In this document: one piece after another, positions 57,836 to 64,000 of the stretch
How positions within the stretch are numbered: position 1 is the stretch's first letter
Layout of the letters: every line of letters begins with the position of its first letter
NCBI RefSeq assembly: GCF_000407485.1
Contig: NZ_ASWD01000001.1
Coordinates: forward strand, 496,001-560,000
Reading direction: 5' to 3'
DNA: 64,000 bases
Origin: Enterococcus pallens ATCC BAA-351
GTDB taxonomy: Bacteria > Bacillota > Bacilli > Lactobacillales > Enterococcaceae
Notes under the pieces: model-generated
Databases searched by the model: none
What the model was told of the DNA's origin: nothing
Seen by the model: the letters and a program-made list of their open reading frames with translations, nothing else
Translations under genes and position numbers: made by a program

Positions 57836-59278
57836 CTATGCTTCTGGATGCAATATGGCAAAGGTCTTTTCTAAAATTTTGTCCGTATGAGTCGTCAAGC
57901 TTTGATAAACTTCTTCATTTAATCGCTTGTATATCTCAACATTTTCTGGAATCGGTGTAAAGACGTCCTTCACCTTCACCATCTTTTCCACCGCTTCTTC
58001 GTAAGTATTATAAATACCTAAGCCAACTGCTGCATTAATTGCTGCCCCGACACTAGCACTGCCATTAACCACATTGCGTTTAACCGGCAGATTGAACACG
58101 TCCGCAAAAATCTGCATCAACAAATCACTATTCGATCCACCGCCAGTCACGATCACTTCATCAATGGTTTTCCCTAATTCCTCTGTCATATTGGTCACAT
58201 TGTTTTTCATGGTATAAGCAATACCTTCTAAAATCGACCGATACATATAACGATAGTCGTGATGGGCATTAAAGCCGATCATCACACCTCGCTTGTAGGG
58301 CTCCCAAGGATTAGCCAGCCAATCTAAAACAGTCATTAAGCCATCACTGCCGGCTGGAACATTCTGGGCCTGTTCGTTCAAGTATTCTTCTTCGGAAATG
58401 CCCTGATAATTGGAGCGAATACTGATTTTTTCACCTAATAAATCCTTGAACCAGGATACCGTCCACATCCCACGACGAATTCCGTATCCTTCATAGGCAT
58501 ATTTTCCCGGAATCGAAGACATTATTCCCCAATAATTTACGGGATTGTCCGGCATTTCCGTTCCAGTCACCATACTGCTAATGTACGTTCCCAAGGAGAC
58601 AAAGGCACTCGTGTCGCGAATCAGTCCCGCGCCTAAGCCTTCTACCGCCTTATCGCTGGTTGTCGCAAACAACGGCAGTCCTGCCGGCAGTCCCGTTTTC
58701 TGACTGGCTTCTTCTGTAATGTATCCCAGCACATCTCCGGGTTTTACTGGATCAAACAGCATTTCCCGCGGCAGGTTGTAGTTTTCCAACACCTCTGGAT
58801 CAGTTGACCAATCCCAGTTGGCATAATCCACCGGCCATTGTCCAAAGTGATTGCCGATATTGTCTTTAAATTCTCCAGTCAACCGATGAGTCAAGTAACC
58901 ATTGGTTGAGGTTACATATTGCACCTCTGGATTATCCTGAACATGCGGACTAGCGGTTCGTTTGTCCATCCAGCTGATAATCGGCTGAGCCAATGAACCA
59001 TCCTTTTTCAACAGTACTCGGCAGCAGCGAATGGAGCCTAAACCAATCCCGACGATATTTTCTTTACGAATCCCAAACTGCTCCATTGCTTTTTGCGAAG
59101 CTGCACACAACGATTCCCACAGGTCATCGCCAGGATGCTCCACTACCACACCTTCAGAAAGATGCATCGGTCGCAGATTTTCTTTGCCTTCTCCTACTAC
59201 ATTTCCTTCCAAATCGAAAATCACAATTTTGGTACTTTGGCTGCCGCCGTCAATACCGACAATATATTTCTTTTCCAT
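57836..59278 (-). CDS. FGGY-family carbohydrate kinase
   Basis: The 480-residue protein starts MEKKYIVGIDGGSQSTKIVIFD, the FGGY N-terminal ATP motif, and has IISWMDKRT (substrate region), GLFATTSDKAVEGLGAG-like LPLFATTSDKAVEG and C-terminal EVIVTGGGSNSDLLMQIFADV with VNGSASVGAAINAA. Xylulokinase-like, but the substrate (pentulose, hexulose or polyol) is not determined. ATG 59278 has AAGGAG upstream. It is the last gene of an operon with an ETF-linked oxidase and an SDR and thus should phosphorylate the oxidised product. Confidence 0.9.
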   Translation of the reverse strand: MEKKYIVGIDGGSQSTKIVIFDLEGNVVGEGKENLRPMHLSEGVVVEHPGDDLWESLCAASQKAMEQFGIRKENIVGIGLGSIRCCRVLLKKDGSLAQPIISWMDKRTASPHVQDNPEVQYVTSTNGYLTHRLTGEFKDNIGNHFGQWPVDYANWDWSTDPEVLENYNLPREMLFDPVKPGDVLGYITEEASQKTGLPAGLPLFATTSDKAVEGLGAGLIRDTSAFVSLGTYISSMVTGTEMPDNPVNYWGIMSSIPGKYAYEGYGIRRGMWTVSWFKDLLGEKISIRSNYQGISEEEYLNEQAQNVPAGSDGLMTVLDWLANPWEPYKRGVMIGFNAHHDYRYMYRSILEGIAYTMKNNVTNMTEELGKTIDEVIVTGGGSNSDLLMQIFADVFNLPVKRNVVNGSASVGAAINAAVGLGIYNTYEEAVEKMVKVKDVFTPIPENVEIYKRLNEEVYQSLTTHTDKILEKTFAILHPEA

Positions 59279-59321
59279 GAAGTTCTCCTTCACTCAATAG
59301 ATTTTTGATTGCAGTCTGTTG

Positions 59322-60098
59322 TTAGCGCACTAAGAAGCCGCCATCAACAGTCAGGATATGACCATTTACAAAATGAGAAGCCTCTGAAGCTAAGAAGACT
59401 GTTGCTCCCATTAAATCAGCCACATCTCCCCAACGTCCTTCTGGTGTATGGTCCACAATCCATTTATTGCGTTCAGGATCATCAATCGATGCTTGAGCTA
59501 CCGCTGTTTTGAAGTAGCCTGGTGCAATTCCGTTTACTTGAATATTGTATTGCGCCAATTCGTCACAATAAGCTTTGGTTAAACCAGCCAAGCCATGTTT
59601 AGAGGCCGCATATGCTGGTGCCCATTGACCGCCTAAGAAAGAGAACAAGGAACAAATGTTGATGATTTTACCGCTCTTTTGTGGAATCATTACTTTAGCT
59701 GCCTCATGACTCATATCAAAAGCTGCTGTTAGATTAATGCTGATGGTTGGGTCCCATTTATCGCGACCATAGCTTAAGACATCATCGCAAGGACAAATTC
59801 CAGCACAGTTAACCAAAATGTCCACTGAACCAAACTCTTTGACACAGGTATCAATAATTTCTTGCGGCACACCGTCTTTCGTGATATCAGCGTGCATGTA
59901 GAAGGTTTTCGCGCCTCGCTCCTGCAGCGTTTGATTAAACGCTTCATCATCTGGCATAATTGACGGCATAAAGATATTCGCTCCAGCCTCCGCTAAAGCC
60001 AACGAAAATGCTTGACCCAAGCCAGTGTTTCCGCCAGTGACAATCGCGTTTTTTCCTTCAATTGCGAACATACCCATGTTAAAGTCTTTAATTTCCAT
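59322..60098 (-). CDS. Short-chain dehydrogenase (gluconate/deoxygluconate dehydrogenase-like)
   Basis: The 258-residue SDR has TGGNTGLG (about 20-27), NCAG (about 101-104), a catalytic Ser in NICSLFSFLG and YAASK (about 165-169), and ends HILTVDGGFLVR. It resembles 2-deoxy-D-gluconate/gluconate 5-dehydrogenases. AAGGT lies 6-7 nt before the ATG. It is between etfA and the kinase and should interconvert a keto sugar and its alcohol with NAD(P). Confidence 0.9.
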   Translation of the reverse strand: MEIKDFNMGMFAIEGKNAIVTGGNTGLGQAFSLALAEAGANIFMPSIMPDDEAFNQTLQERGAKTFYMHADITKDGVPQEIIDTCVKEFGSVDILVNCAGICPCDDVLSYGRDKWDPTISINLTAAFDMSHEAAKVMIPQKSGKIINICSLFSFLGGQWAPAYAASKHGLAGLTKAYCDELAQYNIQVNGIAPGYFKTAVAQASIDDPERNKWIVDHTPEGRWGDVADLMGATVFLASEASHFVNGHILTVDGGFLVR

Positions 60099-60153
60099 TT
60101 TTTTACCTTCTCTTCTTTATATTTTGAAGCGGCTGCTTCAATTTTTTACTAAA

Positions 60154-61080
60154 TTACTGGTTTAACCGTGCCGTCAGTCTCTCGGCAAATTCCGCGGCAT
60201 CACCGATTACACTAATGTTAGCTAAATAATTCATCGGAGCACCCTTGTCTGTATTGACCGAAATGATGTCCGTCACATTTTTCAGTCCTTCCACATGCTG
60301 CATTGAGCCATAAATGCCTAAGGCCAGATAAAGTTGTGGACTGACCGTTTTACCGGACTGCCCCACCTGAATTTCTCGCGGGGCTCGATTTTGCTCCACC
60401 AGCGGTTTGGAGACAGCTACGGCTCCATTTAGCTGGTGGGCTAATTCAGTGAGTTGTTTTACCTCGGCGCTATAGCCTGCTCCCGCTGAGACTAATACCT
60501 TGGCCTCACGAATATCTTGATTTTTGGCTTGTTCCTCAACCGCCAGCACTTCGATTGACGACGCTTTCAATTCTGTCACAGGAAAATCAATACGCTCTGG
60601 GATCTTTGAAAGCTCTTTGGCATGAAAAACATTTGGATGTACACTGGCCATAATTGGCGTGGAATCACAAAGGATACTTGCCAATATATTGCCGGAAAAA
60701 GCTGGTCGAATTAGCTTGCGACCCTTCTCATCCACTTCAATCGCTGTAATATCTGCCACTAACCCGGCTCTCAAGCGCATCGCCAATCTCGGTGCCACCA
60801 TTCGGCCAAAATCCGTCGCCAAAATAATTACACTGTCAAAGTGCCAGTTGTTTTGAACCTGTTCTAAAATATCCGTCACTACCCGACTATCTCTTGTTTG
60901 AATGGTCGGATCATCGACACAAATCAATGAATCGAAGCCTTTCAGTTCTTTGTTCGGCAAATTTATGCCTAGACCGAATACTTCTAATTCATCCTCACCC
61001 GCCAGTCGTCTAGCAGCTTCAATCAGATCCACGGAGTAATTGACGGCCTCTTGATCAATCAAAATGAGTGCTTTAAACAT
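60154..61080 (-). CDS. etfA: Electron transfer flavoprotein alpha subunit
   Basis: The 308-residue protein has the EtfA N-terminal half (LILIDQEAVNYSVDLIEAAR) and the C-terminal FAD domain (REIQVGQSGKTVSPQLYLALGIYGSMQHVEGLKNV in parts; ISVNTDKGAPM). Two deviations from the usual motif are seen: SAGAG replaces GGRG, losing the conserved Arg, and GIYGSMQH replaces GISGAIQH. FAD contacts may therefore differ. ATG overlaps the etfB stop (TAATG). It takes electrons from the adjacent FAD-linked oxidase. Confidence 0.9.
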   Translation of the reverse strand: MFKALILIDQEAVNYSVDLIEAARRLAGEDELEVFGLGINLPNKELKGFDSLICVDDPTIQTRDSRVVTDILEQVQNNWHFDSVIILATDFGRMVAPRLAMRLRAGLVADITAIEVDEKGRKLIRPAFSGNILASILCDSTPIMASVHPNVFHAKELSKIPERIDFPVTELKASSIEVLAVEEQAKNQDIREAKVLVSAGAGYSAEVKQLTELAHQLNGAVAVSKPLVEQNRAPREIQVGQSGKTVSPQLYLALGIYGSMQHVEGLKNVTDIISVNTDKGAPMNYLANISVIGDAAEFAERLTARLNQ

Positions 61081-61868
61081 TACAAGTACCCCTTTTCTGT
61101 TAAAAATTGGACCACTGTTTCAATTCCCGCATCATCCACTGCAACTTCCTGGTTTTCCACCTTCGTTCGTTTAGCCACTATATTTTTAATTACTTTAGTG
61201 GGTGAACCTTTACGACCAATCTCATCTTGAGCAAGCTTTAGCTCTTCGTTTGTTACTAGAGAGAATTGAGCATCGACATTTTTGTCCATGTTTTCATATC
61301 TAACGAAGCCTAAACGCAAATTCATTTGATGGGTCACACTCAGCACACAAGGAGTTGGAATTTTTAAGCGGAAAACTCGTTCCTCCTGCACTGCTTTGGC
61401 GATTATATAGTCGCTAGCGGTTTCTTCAATTTCGGAAATATTGGAAAATTGATCAACTGCTAAAAGTTCGGCTACCTGTGGACCAATGTGCCCTGTGCCA
61501 CCATCTAAGGTGTGGGTCCCTGTAAGAATCAGATCATATTTCTGCTGAGACAAATAGCCGGCTAAAATAAAGCTGGTTGCCAACGAGTCGCTGCCGGCGA
61601 ACTGCCGATCATTTAACAAAACAGCCCGGTCAGCCCCTAAACGAATCAGATCCTTTAACTCCTTTTCCACCTTGGAAGGACCCATTGAAACAATCTCTAC
61701 CTCAACGGAAGGCTGCTGCTTCTTTTTTTGCAGCGCCCAAGCTACCGCATTGCGATCATCTGGATTTAAAATCAGCTTGGATTTTTCTCGATTGATTTTG
61801 TCCGTCTTGTAGTCATATTCAAATTGTTCTGTATCTGGAACGTATTTAATGAGACAAATAATTTTCAT
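61080..61868 (-). CDS. etfB: Electron transfer flavoprotein beta subunit
   Basis: The 262-residue protein has MKIICLIKYVPDTEQFEYD, LNPDDRNAVAWALQKKK, VSMGPSKVEKELKDLIRLGADRAVLL in parts and the nucleotide-binding GTHTLDGGTGHIGPQVAELL. It matches EtfB/FixA. Whether it belongs to the bifurcating group (a second FAD in EtfB) is not decided by eye. It is encoded 69 nt downstream of the oxidase gene with a hairpin between. Confidence 0.92.
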   Translation of the reverse strand: MKIICLIKYVPDTEQFEYDYKTDKINREKSKLILNPDDRNAVAWALQKKKQQPSVEVEIVSMGPSKVEKELKDLIRLGADRAVLLNDRQFAGSDSLATSFILAGYLSQQKYDLILTGTHTLDGGTGHIGPQVAELLAVDQFSNISEIEETASDYIIAKAVQEERVFRLKIPTPCVLSVTHQMNLRLGFVRYENMDKNVDAQFSLVTNEELKLAQDEIGRKGSPTKVIKNIVAKRTKVENQEVAVDDAGIETVVQFLTEKGYL

Positions 61869-61896
61869 CGTAACCGCTTCCTAACCTTTGGAAAAG

Positions 61897-61930
61897 TTCC
61901 TTCAAGAACGATGCTGCGTCCTTGAAGGAA
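61897..61930. repeat. 10-bp inverted repeat between oxidase and etfB genes
   Basis: TTCCTTCAAG (61897-61906) and CTTGAAGGAA (61921-61930) form a perfect stem with a 14-nt loop in the intergenic gap. The minus-strand tail CTTTTCC is weakly T-rich. It may attenuate, or mark an RNA-processing site. Confidence 0.5.
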
Positions 61931-61937
61931 AACGAAA

Positions 61938-63425
61938 CTATTTTTGATACTTGTAGCCTTCTTGAACTGGATAAATATTGCCGTAGTTCATAATTCCTTT
62001 TGGATCAAAGGCTTCTTTTAAGGTTTCCAGCATATAATAAGCTGATTGGTGCTCTTGCTTGGTCCACTCATTACGATACTTGCCGATTCCGTGATGGTGA
62101 CACATTGAGCCGCCTAGCTTCAGCGTTTCTTCTACAATAATTGCTTGAATTGGATGATGATAAATTCGCATTTCATCTTCTGGTTCGCAATTAATGTCGT
62201 AGTTGTAAACAAAGTACATGTTGGTTCCGTTAATGTAGCTATGAGAAGAATGTCCACCCAACATAGTTAAATCATTTGCCCGTGGATATTCATTGCGAAT
62301 CCGATCAATGACATTGTTGTAAATCTTAGTAATCGTTTCCCAATCAGCAGAAACCTCGGTAGTGTAGCCATCATGCTTGTCGTTGTCGATCATACCTTGC
62401 ACTTCGTCGTCGATGGTTTGCTGCGTCCAGTTTAATTGATTAAACCAGTTAGCAATCAGCTGACTATCTACTTGCTTGTAAATGCCATCCTTGAATTTTT
62501 CAACCGCTTCTTCAATGCCTTTACCGGTTGCTTCAACGATACCTTCAGGACCTTCCGCCATAAAAATCAGTACGCATTTTCCTTCATAGAAATGATAGAA
62601 GTGCTGACGCGCATCCTCCGGTGAATAGGTCCGAGCGACGGATGGACGGTAACCGTTAGTAATTACTTCCCGCAATACTTTGATTCCTGTTTCTACATCG
62701 TCAACTAGATAACCAAAGAATTTATTATTGTCTGGATAGTATTTGAATATCTTCACAGTCACTTCAGTAATGTAGCAAAGGGTTCCTTCGTTTCCAATCA
62801 CAATGTGACGAATATCTGGTCCGCCAGCACGACGGGAGACATTCTTAATGCGAGAAATGTGACCGTTCGGGAAAACACACTCTAAACCAACGACCATATC
62901 TTCAATTCCGCCATATAATGTTGAGAACTGACCAATCGAACGCGTCGATACTAAGCCGCCATATTGTGCCACTGGTTTTGATTGAGGAGAATGTCCGGTC
63001 GTATAACCGATCTTGCGTAATTCATCTTCCAAGTCCTGCAATCGAACACCAGCTTCCACTGTTGCTTGCATGTTGTAAGGATCAATTTTAATGATTTTGT
63101 TCATTTTTGAGCCATCAATAACTAAGGCCAAATCCTTCCAGTTTTCCAGGCCGCCTTCTGTCGCTGTTTTTCCGCTTCGAGGAATTACGTTGATGCCGTT
63201 CTCGTTGGCATACATCAATAGATTCTTAACTTCCTCAGCGTTCTTAGGATACACAACCGCGGTTGGTAATGGATTGTCCAATACTCGTTTCGCCTTGGCA
63301 TATTTGCGGTAGCGGTCAGAGGAAGCATCATATAACGCCTCATAATCGGTAACAATCTGATCTTCTGAAACAATTTTTTTCACATCTGCAACAATAGCTT
63401 CTTTTACTAATGTATCGGAATTCAT
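61938..63425 (-). CDS. FAD-linked oxidase (GlcD/alkyl-DHAP-synthase type, VAO family)
   Basis: The 495-residue protein has a PCMH-type FAD domain (PTAVVYPKNAEEVKNLLMYANENGINVIPRSGKTATEGGLE in parts, about 50-95; GHSPQSKPVAQYGGLVSTRSIGQFSTLYGGIEDMVVG in parts) and a C-terminal FAD-oxidase domain with GGSMCHHHGIGKYR (about 445-458), the His cluster seen in alkyl-DHAP synthase-like enzymes. It has no membrane segment or Fe-S motif. It heads an operon with etfBA, an SDR and an FGGY kinase, so it should oxidise an alpha-hydroxy compound or polyol and pass electrons to ETF. GGAGC lies 7-8 nt before the ATG. Confidence 0.9.
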   Translation of the reverse strand: MNSDTLVKEAIVADVKKIVSEDQIVTDYEALYDASSDRYRKYAKAKRVLDNPLPTAVVYPKNAEEVKNLLMYANENGINVIPRSGKTATEGGLENWKDLALVIDGSKMNKIIKIDPYNMQATVEAGVRLQDLEDELRKIGYTTGHSPQSKPVAQYGGLVSTRSIGQFSTLYGGIEDMVVGLECVFPNGHISRIKNVSRRAGGPDIRHIVIGNEGTLCYITEVTVKIFKYYPDNNKFFGYLVDDVETGIKVLREVITNGYRPSVARTYSPEDARQHFYHFYEGKCVLIFMAEGPEGIVEATGKGIEEAVEKFKDGIYKQVDSQLIANWFNQLNWTQQTIDDEVQGMIDNDKHDGYTTEVSADWETITKIYNNVIDRIRNEYPRANDLTMLGGHSSHSYINGTNMYFVYNYDINCEPEDEMRIYHHPIQAIIVEETLKLGGSMCHHHGIGKYRNEWTKQEHQSAYYMLETLKEAFDPKGIMNYGNIYPVQEGYKYQK

Positions 63426-63452
63426 TTAATTAGCTCCATTCATTATTTTTTC

Positions 63453-63480
63453 GGAAGCGCTTTTCCTAGGACTTAGTATA
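63453..63480 (-). promoter_or_regulatory. cre-like site and -10 box of the FAD-oxidase operon
   Basis: GGAAGCGCTTTTCC (63453-63466) contains the AAGCGCTT core of CcpA sites. It lies just downstream of TATACT (63480-63475 on the minus strand), a roadblock position. No good -35 box was found, which suggests activator dependence. Confidence 0.55.
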
Positions 63481-63546
63481 GAGACCTAAGCTCCACTTTA
63501 CATTAAAATTTAATTATATTTTCCTTAAATATTCACTCATAATAGG

Positions 63547-63572
63547 TAAATATGGAAAATTTTCCATATTTA
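63547..63572. promoter_or_regulatory. 26-bp perfect palindrome, operator candidate for the RpiR regulator
   Basis: The half-site TAAATATGGAAAA is followed directly by its exact complement. It lies midway between the divergent FAD-oxidase operon and the RpiR gene. Confidence 0.7.
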
Positions 63573-63634
63573 TTGCTTTGATCAGCTATTTTGTGCTATG
63601 CTGATCTTGTACTTTATAGTAGGTGGTGAGGAAA

Positions 63635-64000
63635 ATGCGTTTGCAATTGGATCGATTAAACGAGCTGGAAACCCAAATACATCAAAAGCTAAGCGAAATC
63701 AGTCAAGAACGGCCAACCATGACGATTACTGAAGCAGCTGAAGCAGCCGGCGTTTCTCCCTCAAAAATATCTAAGTTTGTAAAAAAGATCGGTTTTTCAG
63801 GTTATAAGGAATACTATCGCTTTTTAACTGGCAAAGAGTTAGTCAAGAAGAAAAAGCTGAACTCTGAATTTGCCAGAATTCAGGACTTTATGGAAAATTT
63901 CGACCACGAAACGGTCAGCTATCTGGCAGATCAGATCAAAACCCACGACAAAATTATTTTGTTTGGCTATGGTCCTACTAGTATTTGTATGGAATATTTT
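63635..64000 (+). CDS. RpiR-family regulator, cut by window edge
   Basis: About 122 residues are visible. They start MRLQLDRLNELETQIHQKLS and include the RpiR HTH (MTITEAAEAAGVSPSKISKF, VKKIGFSGYKEYYRFL) and the start of the SIS domain (IILFGYGPTSICMEYF). AGGTGGTGAG is upstream of the ATG. Divergent from the ETF-oxidase operon across the palindrome, it probably controls it in response to a phosphorylated intermediate. Confidence 0.85.
   Translation, partial: MRLQLDRLNELETQIHQKLSEISQERPTMTITEAAEAAGVSPSKISKFVKKIGFSGYKEYYRFLTGKELVKKKKLNSEFARIQDFMENFDHETVSYLADQIKTHDKIILFGYGPTSICMEYF

Noticed and set aside
1-64000. tRNA, rRNA or CRISPR loci
   Set aside because: No cloverleaf with CCA end, rRNA segment or spaced direct repeats was recognised by reading both strands. 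A covariance search could still find a missed RNA.

Overview
The window is AT-rich, low-GC Gram-positive DNA. Sortase-anchored LPXTG proteins, mannose-family PTS with a LevR-type sigma-54 activator, cre-like boxes, an OpuC-type osmolyte transporter, oleate hydratase and strong AGGAGG ribosome sites fit Lactobacillales, most likely an Enterococcus. The genus is an inference. No rRNA, tRNA or CRISPR array was seen.

Layout. 1-8.1 kb: partial MFS exporter, lipoprotein, oleate hydratase, RpiR and Crp/Fnr regulators, proC, and a PadR/membrane-protein pair. 8.2-16.4 kb: a complete sugar or polyol catabolic operon (mannose-type PTS IIA-IIB-IIC-IID, GatD-like dehydrogenase, PHI-type isomerase, SDR, AlsE-like epimerase) behind a clear -24/-12 promoter, with three helically phased upstream repeats and its LevR activator gene alongside. 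16.5-19.2 kb: XRE-type membrane regulator and an ABC-F gene with a long leader that carries a small upstream ORF and an intrinsic terminator. 19.4-25.3 kb: large LPXTG protein divergent from a STAND (NB-ARC/TPR) ATPase. 25.3-33.4 kb: tenA behind a TPP riboswitch, ornithine-cyclodeaminase-family enzyme, MFS/GH43 oligosaccharide operon with a divergent ArsR-like regulator, a hydroxyacid dehydrogenase and an atypical OmpR-type regulator.

33.5-46.5 kb: an ABC-2 exporter operon whose ATPase gene is split inside the Walker A codons by an approximately 11.45 kb integrative element. The two gene halves lie 11.4 kb apart. The element ends share a 5-bp core, CCATT, and its joined ends would form an attachment site with 10-bp inverted arms. 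It carries a small resolvase, an LPXTG adhesin, a regulated-leader small gene, a cytoplasmic protein with a DUF11-like domain behind four 11-bp-spaced iterons, several small proteins, a VirD4/HerA-like ATPase, a replication-relaxation protein, a TnpW-like protein and a large serine recombinase. No relaxase or mating-pore genes were recognised. A MerR regulator with a duplicated DNA-binding domain sits divergent from the split exporter.

46.5-64 kb: small membrane and hypothetical proteins, an Fe-S-biogenesis-like protein, two GT8 glycosyltransferases, a HAD phosphatase, a GH38 alpha-mannosidase remnant, opuCABCD, and a second catabolic operon. The last combines an FAD-linked oxidase, EtfB, EtfA, an SDR and an FGGY kinase. 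It faces a partial RpiR regulator across a 26-bp perfect palindrome and a cre-like box. This suggests oxidation of an unknown polyol or sugar through electron-transfer flavoprotein before or after phosphorylation.

The most unusual items are the Walker-A insertion element and its regulatory DNA (iterons, mutually exclusive hairpins, a toxin-like peptide), the ETF-linked sugar pathway, the PTS/PHI/AlsE pathway and the ABC-F attenuator.
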